Assembly: GCA_041481445.1 (NCBI GenBank)
Contig: JBGPBV010000145.1
Span: forward strand, 1 to 16,890
Source: AA29 sp041481445
GTDB lineage: Bacteria > Acidobacteriota > Vicinamibacteria > Fen-336
Reading direction: 5' to 3'
Length of the DNA stretch: 16,890 bases
Positions 1-9,773 of the stretch are shown piece after piece; position 1 is the first letter of the stretch; the number at the start of each line of letters is the position of its first letter. The position numbers were made by a program, and so were the translations under genes. The notes below the pieces were generated by a model. That model made no database searches. It saw nothing but the letters and a program-made list of their open reading frames with translations, and was not told the DNA's origin.

Positions 1-330
1 GCCGTTCAGGGAGGCGATCACCGGCACCGCGACCGCGGCCTTGATCTTCCGGAGCTGCTCCAGGTACTCGTGGGGTCCCAGGGCGAAGGCGTCGGAAGAA
101 GGGAAATACGAGAGCGCCTCCGCGAAGGACTGCTCGTGCGATACGGTGTGGACGAAGGCCGACACCTGCTCGCGCTGGATCTGCTCCTCGAACAGCGAGT
201 GCATGACGATGGCCGAGGCCCCCGCGTCCTCCAGGCGCTTCACGGTATCGAGGTCGTCCACCATCGGGGAGGCCCCGGGCATCAGGGGGTGGCTGAGCTC
301 CAGGCCGAGGTAGCGGGTCGAGAGGTCCAT
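1..330 (-). CDS. Dihydroorotate-dehydrogenase-like flavoprotein, N-terminal part (runs off window)
   Basis: The reading frame starts at the ATG at 330 and is still open at base 1, giving the first 110 residues. The product begins MDLSTRYLGLELSHPLMPGA and has the (beta/alpha)8 start of class 1 dihydroorotate dehydrogenases: a glycine-rich first strand, a region around residues 34-46 (DAGASAIVMHSLFEEQ) and a strand near 98-110 (AAVAVPVIASLNG). In the family these enzymes bind FMN and oxidise dihydroorotate or related substrates. This sub-branch, with 'SLFEEQI' after the second strand, is usually annotated only as DHOD-like and may not make pyrimidines. The start lies 3 bases after the nifJ stop, and a GAGGAG ribosome binding site lies inside the nifJ end, so the two genes are almost certainly co-transcribed and translationally coupled. 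A redox role tied to ferredoxin is inference. Confidence 0.8.
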   Translation of the reverse strand, partial: MDLSTRYLGLELSHPLMPGASPMVDDLDTVKRLEDAGASAIVMHSLFEEQIQREQVSAFVHTVSHEQSFAEALSYFPSSDAFALGPHEYLEQLRKIKAAVAVPVIASLNG

Positions 331-333
331 GGG

Positions 334-3939
<3,606 letters not shown>

Positions 3940-4030
3940 ACCGAATCCCCCTGACTCCCGTCGCTCGTTTCACACTGAGGATGTACGCCATTCGCTATAA
4001 CACGATTTGGAGCCGGAGTGCGGGCATGCC
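3940..4030 (-). promoter_or_regulatory. nifJ upstream region with RBS and weak -10-like box
   Basis: A ribosome binding site AGGGGG (3947-3952) sits 7 bases before the nifJ ATG. An AT-rich TTATAG (3995-4000, minus strand) resembles a -10 box about 55 bases upstream of the start. I find no good -35 at normal spacing, so an activator-dependent or alternative-sigma promoter is possible. The box could also be chance. Confidence 0.3.
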
Positions 4031-4959
4031 GGACGCAAGGCTCGCGGCGGCGGGCTCGAAGGCGGATCAAGAGGTGGCTTCAGAACGTCGGCAGGTCGGC
4101 GCGTAGGTTGAACAACCCGGGTTCGCGCCACAACCGCATCCCTGATCAGCGTCCGCGCTGGCCGGTGACCTGCGCCCTCGGCGTCGAGTGGCGGGTCACG
4201 GACCACGCCTGAGGGACGGTCAGCTCGCTTCGGCCAGGCCAGGACGGGGACGAGAGCCGCAGGCGGGACGGTGGCCTCGGCGGGGGCCGCCGGGGCCAGC
4301 GGCGCCGCGAACACGGATGCGACCAGCTCGAGGTGCTCGAGGGCCGCCGGCGTGGGAAGAGGATCGTCCTCCAGGAAGTAGAGCACGGCCAGGCCGACCG
4401 TGCGCGAGGTCGTCCTCAGCGGCAGCGATGCGAGCGCCGAGAGGTGCCGCTCGCCTCCGCCCAGGAGCGCCCACAGCTCGAGGTCGCAGGCGGCCTCCTG
4501 GAGACAAGGCCCGTCCGCCTGGGCGAGCGCCTGCAGGTACCGCCTTCCGCCGGGGCTGTCGAGGAGCAGGGTGCCGTCCCCCGACAGGTCCACGACCCGG
4601 TCGAACCCGTCCGCGGTCACGAACGCGAAGGACGCGCGGGCGGCGCCCGCGCTCTCCGCTACGCAGGCGAGCATCCGCTTCACCGTCATCGCCACGTCCC
4701 GCCGATCCAGGTCGCCGGCGATGGCCAGCGCGCGCCGTGTGTCGGCCAGGCTTACCTGCGCCTCGTCGCGCTCCGCCGTCACCGTGGCCAGCCTGGCCGC
4801 CAGCTCGGTGCAGGCCTCCGCGTAGGCTTCGGCCACCGCGCCCGGGCTCCTCGCCACGCCGCGGCCGCCGTCGCCGTCCGGCCCGGCGACGGCAACGCGG
4901 ATGGTGAGAGGGGTATCGGTGCGCGCGCGCGCCGCCGGACGTCTCGGCTGGAGCTCCAC
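3970..4959 (-). CDS. GAF-domain protein, probably a damaged or fused gene
   Basis: The proposed GTG start at 4959 gives 329 residues. Residues about 42-85 are a charged, probably coiled-coil helix (EAYAEACTELAARLATVTAE). Residues about 90-222 look like a GAF domain: a long helix, a strand region FAFVTADGFDRVVDL, then SLPLRTTSRTVGLAVLYFLE and a closing helix EHLELVASVFAAPL. GAF domains bind small ligands or serve as signalling scaffolds; no output domain is visible. The same frame is open upstream to 5352 through pieces of two unrelated genes, so the true start is unclear. GTG 4959 has only a close GGAGAG before it. After about residue 243 the codons lose their G/C third-position bias and the text looks non-coding, so the natural end was probably near 4215. 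The stop lies 31 bases before nifJ. It may be a 5'-truncated pseudogene or a small cytoplasmic sensor. Confidence 0.5.
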   Translation of the reverse strand: MELQPRRPAARARTDTPLTIRVAVAGPDGDGGRGVARSPGAVAEAYAEACTELAARLATVTAERDEAQVSLADTRRALAIAGDLDRRDVAMTVKRMLACVAESAGAARASFAFVTADGFDRVVDLSGDGTLLLDSPGGRRYLQALAQADGPCLQEAACDLELWALLGGGERHLSALASLPLRTTSRTVGLAVLYFLEDDPLPTPAALEHLELVASVFAAPLAPAAPAEATVPPAALVPVLAWPKRADRPSGVVRDPPLDAEGAGHRPARTLIRDAVVARTRVVQPTRRPADVLKPPLDPPSSPPPRALRPACPHSGSKSCYSEWRTSSV

Positions 4960-4961
4960 CG

Positions 4962-5155
4962 GCTCTCCGGAGTGATCGCGCGCTCGAAACGCTCCACGAG
5001 GTCGGCCATGGGGGCCGGCGGCACCGGGAAGGAGATCTGCTTGAGCACCAGGCCGTCGCGCCGCTCGCGCTGGCGCCAGGTGGTGATCATCCGCGGGTAG
5101 TCCTGGTTCGTGGTCAGGATCTCGTCGCCCCTCCTCAGGTCCAGGCCGAGCTGGC
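4962..5155 (-). pseudogene. Internal fragment of a class V aminotransferase (isopenicillin-N epimerase-like)
   Basis: In the frame that contains ATG 5090, about 64 residues read QLGLDLRRGDEILTTNQDYP and then, further on, VERFERAITPESR. This matches the part of PLP-dependent class V aminotransferases/isopenicillin-N-epimerase-like proteins just before the cofactor aspartate. Full proteins are about 400 residues, and neither the lysine site nor the N-terminus is present. Upstream it abuts the acyltransferase piece at about 5156, and downstream it abuts the GAF gene at about 4961. The fragment lies in a different frame from the flanking open frame, so it cannot be translated as part of it. It is a decayed remnant. 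The family assignment rests on pattern recognition and needs a profile search. Confidence 0.6.
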
Positions 5156-5429
5156 CAGCGGAGCAGCCGGCCGAAGACTCCGCGGAAGAGCGTGTGCTTC
5201 CCGAGGTAATGAACGCGAAGCCCCAGCGCGAGCAGCGTCGCCATGGCGACGACGAAATCCCAGTTGGAGGTATGGGGCGCGATGACGATCACGCAGCGAG
5301 GCACGTCGGGCACCGCGCCTTCGATACGCCAGCCCAGGATCCGCAGCGCCACGCGCCCGAAAGCCCTGGACGGCGCGTTTCCCCAGCCGGGGGCGGAGGG
5401 GGGAGCTCGGGCACCCTGGACCGGGCCAT
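5156..5429 (-). pseudogene. Truncated PlsC-type acyltransferase (N-terminal third)
   Basis: The readable part from GTG 5352 includes VIAPHTSNWDF, which is the HX4D catalytic motif (H27 and D32 in that numbering), followed by LGLRVHYLGKHTLFRG, typical of lysophospholipid/1-acyl-glycerol-3-phosphate acyltransferases. These membrane-associated enzymes are about 180-220 residues long. Here homology stops after about 66 residues at FGRLLRW and the sequence passes straight into an aminotransferase piece. The N-terminus also seems broken. An ATG at 5429 begins a plausible start (MARSRVPELPP), but it is in another frame from WGNAPSRAFGR, which continues directly into GTG 5352. A one-base change in the C-rich run near 5390-5405 would join the two. 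The E(G/P)T substrate motif region is missing, so it should be inactive. Confidence 0.7.
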
Positions 5430-5705
5430 CAGCGAAGGTGTCTCATTCGCCTGTCAACATCGCGAAGAGCGTCATCATGACCGGGGCACCGGACCCTGTC
5501 GCGTACGGCCGCTCGACGAACCGCTCGACGACTGGGCGTCGGTGACCGCCACCTTTGATCTTGACCCTTGATTCGCCACGGGCGTATGGTCGTGTCAAGC
5601 ATCCGCGCTCCCCCACGAGGGGGCGCGGCCGGATTGAGCGGATTGGAAGATCCGTGGTCCGACGCAATCCTGATCGTCGCAAACGCCCAATTGGGGAGGA
5701 GCAGT
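5430..5705. other. Intergenic region upstream of the aldehyde dehydrogenase
   Basis: No convincing gene on either strand. A minus-strand frame ending at 5443 (tail MMTLFAMLTGE) has no recognisable homology and lacks coding bias. The region holds the candidate promoter at 5561-5590 and a strong ribosome binding site GGGGAGGAG at 5693-5701. Confidence 0.5.
5561..5590 (+). promoter_or_regulatory. Sigma-70-like promoter of the aldehyde dehydrogenase gene
   Basis: TTGACC (5561-5566), an 18-base spacer and TATGGT (5585-5590) fit a housekeeping-type promoter about 115 bases upstream of the start. Not only the boxes but also part of the spacer recur at 9719-9749 before the AIM24 genes, which supports a real site. 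Confidence 0.5.
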
Positions 5706-7232
5706 ATGAGTCAAGCCGCAGAAGCCGTAGGCCCGACCGTAAAGCTCAGCGGACGGGTCAGCCAGTTCATCGCGCAGAAGCGCAAGCTCTTGATCGACGG
5801 CAAGTGGCTGGACGCCGCGTCGGGCAAGACATTCGAGGTCTACAACCCGGCCACGGGTGAAGTGATCGCCCACGTCGCCGAAGGGGACAAGGAGGATATC
5901 GACCGCGCCGTAAAGGCCGCGCGCAAGGCGTTCGAGACGGGTCCCTGGTCGAAGATGACACCCTCCCAGCGCGGACGCATCGTCTGGAAGATCGGCGACC
6001 TGCTGCTGGAGAACCTCGAGGAGTTCTCGGAGCTGGAATCGCTCGACAACGGCAAGCCGGTGGGCGTGGCGCGCGCCGCCGACGTGCCGCTGGCCGCCGA
6101 CCTGTTCCACTACATGGCGGGTTGGGCGACCAAGGTCGAGGGCAACACCATCTCGCTCTCGGTGCCCTACACGCCGGGCCAGAGCTACCACGCCTACACT
6201 CGCCGCGAACCGATCGGCGTGGTCGGCCAGATCATCCCGTGGAACTTCCCGTTGCTGATGGCAGCGTGGAAGCTCGGCCCGGCGCTCGCCACCGGGTGCA
6301 CGGTGGTGCTGAAGCCGGCGGAGGAGACCCCGCTGACCGCGCTGCGTCTGGGTGAGCTGTTCGAGAAGGCCGGTCTGCCACCGGGCGTCGTCAACATCGT
6401 CCCCGGCTTCGGTGAAACCGCGGGCGCGGCGCTCGCCGCTCACCCCGACGTCAACAAGATCGCGTTCACGGGATCCACCGAAGTGGGCAAGCTGATCGTC
6501 AAGGCGGCGGCGGGCGACCTCAAGAAGGTCTCGCTCGAGCTCGGAGGCAAGTCTCCGAACATCGTCCTCGCCGACAGCGACGTCGAGGCCACGATTCCGG
6601 GGGTGGCCAGCGCCATCTTCTTCAACCACGGCCAATGCTGTTGCGCCGGTTCTCGCCTGATGATCCAGGACAAGATCTTCGACAAGGTCGTGGAGGGCGT
6701 CGCCGCGCAGGCCAGGCAGATCAAGCTCGGGCCGGGGCTCGATTCGTCCACGCAAATGGGTCCGCTCGTCTCCTCGACGCAGTTCAAGCGCGTCACCGGC
6801 TACCTGGAGAGCGGTTTCAAGGAAGGCGCCAAAGCGGTGGTCGGCGGCAAGGGCCTCAGCGGCAAGGGGTATTTCGTCGAGCCCACCGTGCTCGTCGACA
6901 CGCGCCCCGACATGAAGGTGTACAAGGAGGAGATCTTCGGGCCGGTCGTGACGGCGATGCCGTTCAAGAACGTAGACGACGAGATGATCGCCAGGGCCAA
7001 CGACACCGTTTACGGTCTCGCGGCGGGCATCTGGACCAAGGACATCGGGAAAGCCCACGCGCTGGCGGCCAGACTCCATGCCGGTACCGTGTGGATCAAC
7101 TGCTACAACATCTTCGACGCCGCGCTGCCGTTCGGCGGCTACAAGCAGTCCGGCTGGGGCCGCGAGATGGGCCACGACGTGCTGGAGAACTACACCGAGA
7201 CCAAGGCGGTCTGCCTGGGCTATCCGTCCTAG
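5706..7232 (+). CDS. NAD(P)-dependent aldehyde dehydrogenase (ALDH1/2-like)
   Basis: The 508-residue protein is full length for the soluble ALDH superfamily, which oxidises aldehydes to carboxylic acids in the cytoplasm. In order it shows the N-terminal strand LIDGKW (29-34), PWN with N180 (oxyanion hole), VLKPAEETP with K203 (cofactor binding), the Rossmann turn FTGSTEVG (254-261), LELGGKSP with the general base E278, and GQCCCAGSR with three cysteines 311-313. The middle one, C312, is the expected nucleophile, as in ALDH2. EIFGPV and the C-terminal LPFGGYKQSGWGRE are present. ATG 5706 is chosen because GGGGAGGAG lies 4 bases upstream and family homology starts soon after; the open frame back to 5568 is not supported. 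The gene looks monocistronic, with a promoter before it and a hairpin after it. Substrate specificity cannot be read from the sequence; retinal/betaine/aliphatic-aldehyde-type enzymes are the nearest pattern. Confidence 0.95.
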   Translation: MSQAAEAVGPTVKLSGRVSQFIAQKRKLLIDGKWLDAASGKTFEVYNPATGEVIAHVAEGDKEDIDRAVKAARKAFETGPWSKMTPSQRGRIVWKIGDLLLENLEEFSELESLDNGKPVGVARAADVPLAADLFHYMAGWATKVEGNTISLSVPYTPGQSYHAYTRREPIGVVGQIIPWNFPLLMAAWKLGPALATGCTVVLKPAEETPLTALRLGELFEKAGLPPGVVNIVPGFGETAGAALAAHPDVNKIAFTGSTEVGKLIVKAAAGDLKKVSLELGGKSPNIVLADSDVEATIPGVASAIFFNHGQCCCAGSRLMIQDKIFDKVVEGVAAQARQIKLGPGLDSSTQMGPLVSSTQFKRVTGYLESGFKEGAKAVVGGKGLSGKGYFVEPTVLVDTRPDMKVYKEEIFGPVVTAMPFKNVDDEMIARANDTVYGLAAGIWTKDIGKAHALAARLHAGTVWINCYNIFDAALPFGGYKQSGWGREMGHDVLENYTETKAVCLGYPS

Positions 7233-7241
7233 GAAGTCACG

Positions 7242-7272
7242 GCCCGGCGAGGCGCGCTGAGCTTCGCCGGGC
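7242..7272 (+). terminator. Hairpin downstream of the aldehyde dehydrogenase
   Basis: GCCCGGCGA (7242-7250) pairs perfectly with TCGCCGGGC (7264-7272). The stem extends inward by a G-T and two G-C pairs to a 7-base loop. It starts 9 bases after the stop codon. There is no T-run, so it would be a weak or Rho-assisted terminator or an RNA-stabilising end. Confidence 0.5.
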
Positions 7273-7411
7273 TCCGCCGTCCCCACCTGCGCTCCCGTCG
7301 AGACCGACAAGACGGCGCTCACACCGCGAACATTCGTCCCCCATGTCTGCGCCCTGCACCGGGCTCACTCCCACGCCGCTCGCGCGGGTCGCGCCGCCTG
7401 CCCGCTCCGGT

Positions 7412-7505
7412 GGCCCGCGACGTTCGGGACAAGGCCGCGGCCAGCCGGCTGCACGTGGTCCGCGACTGGTTTGACGAGCTCAACCGGCGAGTTCCAATCC
7501 GTTAG
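7412..7505 (+). pseudogene. Possible C-terminal remnant of a kinase/beta-propeller-type protein
   Basis: One frame ending at TAG 7503-7505 reads KAAASRLHVVRDWFDELNRR and then VPIR before the stop. This resembles the closing 'VVLNWFEELKRLVP' tail I recall on large serine/threonine kinase or TolB-like propeller proteins of Acidobacteria and Rokubacteria. No start, RBS or upstream domain is present. The rest of 7273-7594 shows no gene, so this would be a relic. The match is short and from memory. Confidence 0.3.
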
Positions 7506-7594
7506 GGGCTGCGGTCTCGGCCCCATGGGTCCGTGGAGCACCGTGATATTCTGAGACGCCTACCGGATACACCCTAGGCGGCCTCGAGGGGCGC

Positions 7595-8341
7595 ATGACG
7601 CCACATGATCAGCGACTGCGCAGCCCTGCCCGCGCGCTGCTCGTGATCGAGCAGCCCGTGCTGGTCGAGGTCGTCAAGCTCGCGCTCCATCACGGCCACT
7701 ACACCACCCGGACGGCGAAGACGGTCGAGGAAGCCACCGCCGCGCTCACCGGGTGGCGGCCTCATCTGGCCATCGTCGACATGGACACCGCCGGGAGCGC
7801 GATCCTGGATCGGCCCCGGCCCGCCCAGGAGGCCGGCCACCTCCCGGTCATCGCCCTCACGCGGCGGGGCGACCTCAAGGCCAAGCTGGCGGCGTTCGAG
7901 CGTGGAGTGGACGACATCCTGACCGTTCCCTTCTCCCCCGAGGAGTTCGTGGCACGGACCCTGGCGCTCATGCGGCGGAGCTACAGCGAGGCCGTCGAGT
8001 TCACGCCGGTGCTGCGGCTCGGCGATCTGGAGATCGACATCCTGAACCGCCGCGTCCGAGCCGGCGGAACGGAGCTGCACCTCACTCCGCTCGAGCAGAG
8101 CCTGCTCTATCTGCTGGCCGCCAACGCCGGCCGCTTGCTCACGCGCGACGAGATCCTGGACTACCTCTGGGGCGCCGACTACGTGGCGGAGAGCAACGTG
8201 GTCGACCGCCACATCCGTAACCTCCGTACCAAGCTGCAGGGCCGTTCCCGGCGGCCGCAATACATCGCCACCGTCCCCGGTCGTGGCTATCGTTTCGTGC
8301 CGACGACCCCCGACGCGTCGCCGTCGCTCCTGCCGGCCTGA
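7595..8341 (+). CDS. OmpR/PhoB-family transcriptional regulator with degenerate receiver
   Basis: The 248-residue protein has a receiver-like domain (about 14-128) and a winged-helix DNA-binding domain (about 138-236). The second includes LTPLEQSLLYLLAANAGRLL, then NVVDRHIRNLRTKL (recognition helix) and the wing PQYIATVPGRGYRF, all well conserved. The receiver keeps an aspartate at the phosphorylation position (D62, in LAIVDMD) and a threonine (T89), but the usual acidic pair is reduced to E19 and the invariant lysine of the KPF motif is V111 (TVPF). The P...G after the aspartate is also lost. Such receivers usually do not use phosphorylation normally. No histidine kinase is adjacent. ATG 7595 has GAGG just upstream. 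It precedes the repeat protein in the same direction (169-base gap) and could control that gene or the block; this is inference. Confidence 0.9.
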   Translation: MTPHDQRLRSPARALLVIEQPVLVEVVKLALHHGHYTTRTAKTVEEATAALTGWRPHLAIVDMDTAGSAILDRPRPAQEAGHLPVIALTRRGDLKAKLAAFERGVDDILTVPFSPEEFVARTLALMRRSYSEAVEFTPVLRLGDLEIDILNRRVRAGGTELHLTPLEQSLLYLLAANAGRLLTRDEILDYLWGADYVAESNVVDRHIRNLRTKLQGRSRRPQYIATVPGRGYRFVPTTPDASPSLLPA

Positions 8342-8510
8342 GCATCAGGGCGGGCGTCCTGCGCGCTCACGATGAGGAAACTTCATGACTTTGCCTGAGC
8401 ACTCCACGACACTGGACTGCCACCTCGAGACAGTTCGTTCCGCAGGGGCGTCTCCAGAAGACCCGTGTCGGCGTCCTGTTTCATCAGGGGTCCAACAACC
8501 AGAGGGATTC
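8342..8510 (+). promoter_or_regulatory. Leader between regulator and repeat protein
   Basis: This stretch can be read in frame with the repeat protein from ATG 8385, which has GAGGAA upstream. Its codons often end in A or T, unlike the genes around it, and the peptide has no signal or homology, so it reads better as a 5' region. RBS GAGGGA lies at 8502-8507 before ATG 8511. I see no clear -35/-10 pair. Confidence 0.35.
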
Positions 8511-9656
8511 ATGTCAAATAAAGTTGCCTTCAACCAACAGGACCGGTTCGTGGTCGCCCTCGGCGGCCGGATCGTGGTCACCACCAGGGACGGTAGCGTG
8601 TTCGGCCATGACGTATCGGGGCGCACCATCGGCGACGGCTTCCAGTTCAGCGGGTCCCGAGCGGCCTTCAACCCGCAGGACCGGTTCGTGGTCGCCATCG
8701 GCAACACGCTGATGATCACCACCCAGAACGGTGACGTGTTCGGCAACGAGGTGTCGGGCCGCGACGTCGGCTCGCCCTTCAAGTTCACCGGGTCCAAGGC
8801 GGCGTTCAACCCGCAGGACCGTTTCGTGGTCACCATCGGCAACAAGCTGATCGTCACCACCCAGAACGGCGACGTGTTCGGCCACGAGGTGTCGGGCCAC
8901 GACATCGGCCCGCCCTTCAAGTTCACCGGGTCCAAGGCGGCGTTCAACCCGCAGGACAAGTTCGTGGTCACCATCGGCAACAAGCTGATCGTCGTCACCC
9001 GGAACGGTGACGTGTTCGGCCACGAGGTGTCGGGCCACGACATCGGCCCGCCCTTCCAGTTCAGTGGGTCCAAGATGGGGTTCAACCCGCAAGACCGGTT
9101 CATGTTCACCATCGGGAACACGATGATCGTCACCACCCAGAATGGCGACGCGTTCGGCGCGGACGTCTCGGACCGCAACATCGGCCCGATCTCCCTGCTC
9201 AACCCCTTGGACGTCCACGCGTTCGACACCGGCACGCTGGTCAGCGACCTGCCGCTCGGCGGCTCGGCGCACGTCGTCGTCACCAAGTCCGGTGCCTTCT
9301 CTTTCACGAGCCACGCGCACGACAGCGGCTTCGACAACATCAACTACGCGCTGGGCGCGGTCCTGATGACCCCCTCCGGCCTGGCCTTCACCTTCGGACA
9401 CCAGGGACACGTCGAAGGTACGATCGCCGGGTTGCCATTTGGCAAGCCTGACCGGGACGACGATTCCGCCGCCTCCGGTTCCAATCCCACCCTCCAGGTC
9501 GAGTTCGATCGCCTGCAGGGGGCCCACCTCGTCGGGACGCTGGCCGGTACCGATACTCTCCTGGACGGTCTGAAGGGTCTGATCGGTGATGCAGTGAAGA
9601 CAGCCGCTTCGCAGCTCGGACTGGCGGCCGCACAAGGTGTGATCGCGCTCGTCTAA
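8511..9656 (+). CDS. Protein of five 46-residue tandem repeats with unknown C-terminal domain
   Basis: From ATG 8511 (GAGGGA five bases upstream) the product is 381 residues. Residues 7-234 are five head-to-tail repeats of 46 residues starting at 7, 53, 99, 145 and 191. The core is FNPQDRFVVTIGN, then VTTQNGDVFGHEVSG, then DIGPPFKFTGSKAA. Alternating hydrophobic residues and regular Gly/Asp turns suggest beta structure, for example beta-propeller blades or a solenoid. Residues about 235-381 are a different, non-repeated domain rich in small residues, with a histidine-containing patch (FTSHAHDSGF) and a C-terminal amphipathic/hydrophobic helix (LIGDAVKTAASQLGLAAAQG). There is no signal peptide or transmembrane segment, so it is probably cytoplasmic or released by another route. 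I do not recognise the family. An alternative start at 8385 adds 42 residues that lack coding bias. A hairpin follows the stop. Confidence 0.8.
   Translation: MSNKVAFNQQDRFVVALGGRIVVTTRDGSVFGHDVSGRTIGDGFQFSGSRAAFNPQDRFVVAIGNTLMITTQNGDVFGNEVSGRDVGSPFKFTGSKAAFNPQDRFVVTIGNKLIVTTQNGDVFGHEVSGHDIGPPFKFTGSKAAFNPQDKFVVTIGNKLIVVTRNGDVFGHEVSGHDIGPPFQFSGSKMGFNPQDRFMFTIGNTMIVTTQNGDAFGADVSDRNIGPISLLNPLDVHAFDTGTLVSDLPLGGSAHVVVTKSGAFSFTSHAHDSGFDNINYALGAVLMTPSGLAFTFGHQGHVEGTIAGLPFGKPDRDDDSAASGSNPTLQVEFDRLQGAHLVGTLAGTDTLLDGLKGLIGDAVKTAASQLGLAAAQGVIALV
8529..9218 (+). repeat. Five in-frame 138-bp tandem repeats
   Basis: Units start at 8529, 8667, 8805, 8943 and 9081, each exactly 138 bp. Copies 3 and 4 differ at only about 13 of 138 positions by my count. 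Copies 1 and 5 are more divergent, and copy 5 loses the pattern in its last part. Conservation is strong at DNA as well as protein level, pointing to recent unequal crossing-over or gene conversion in the centre. Confidence 0.9.
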
Positions 9657-9665
9657 CGCTCGTAT

Positions 9666-9701
9666 CGCAGCCGGACGACTCGTCGGTTTGCTCCGGCTGC
9701 G
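9666..9701 (+). terminator. Hairpin after the repeat-protein gene
   Basis: CGCAGCCGGA (9666-9675) and TCCGGCTGCG (9692-9701) form a perfect 10-bp stem. A smaller CGAC/GTCG hairpin sits inside the loop. It starts 9 bases after the stop codon and is followed by TTCCGTTCC rather than a T-run. It likely separates the repeat gene from the AIM24 genes. Confidence 0.5.
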
Positions 9702-9718
9702 TTCCGTTCCCCCCCGCC

Positions 9719-9749
9719 TTGACCCTCGAGTCGCGACGCCGATAATGGT
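9719..9749 (+). promoter_or_regulatory. Promoter of the AIM24 gene pair
   Basis: TTGACC (9719-9724), an 18-base spacer and TAATGG (9743-9748) lie 25 bases before the TTG start. The boxes and part of the spacer (CCT.GA.TCGC.ACG) match the element at 5561-5590 before the aldehyde dehydrogenase. Confidence 0.55.
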
Positions 9750-9773
9750 GGCCGCTCTGGACGGGAGGTCCTC

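Noticed and set aside
3970..5352. A single novel 460-residue acyltransferase-GAF fusion protein
   Set aside because: The middle part of that frame (about 5155-4962) is low-complexity, while the overlapping frame encodes a recognisable aminotransferase piece, so the open frame is accidental.
5595..7322. 575-codon minus-strand frame opposite the aldehyde dehydrogenase
   Set aside because: Shadow of an intact, fully conserved enzyme gene; no RBS and no recognisable domain.
7461..7500. Promoter TTGACG near 7468 for the response regulator
   Set aside because: No acceptable -10 box at 16-18 bases, and the bases are explained equally well by the WFDEL peptide remnant.
8385..8510. N-terminal extension of the repeat protein from ATG 8385
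   Set aside because: Codons lack the G/C third-position bias of the gene body, the peptide has no homology or signal, and ATG 8511 has its own RBS. It cannot be fully excluded.
8529..9218. CRISPR-like or minisatellite array
   Set aside because: Units are 138 bp, contiguous without spacers and keep the reading frame, so they are protein-coding repeats.
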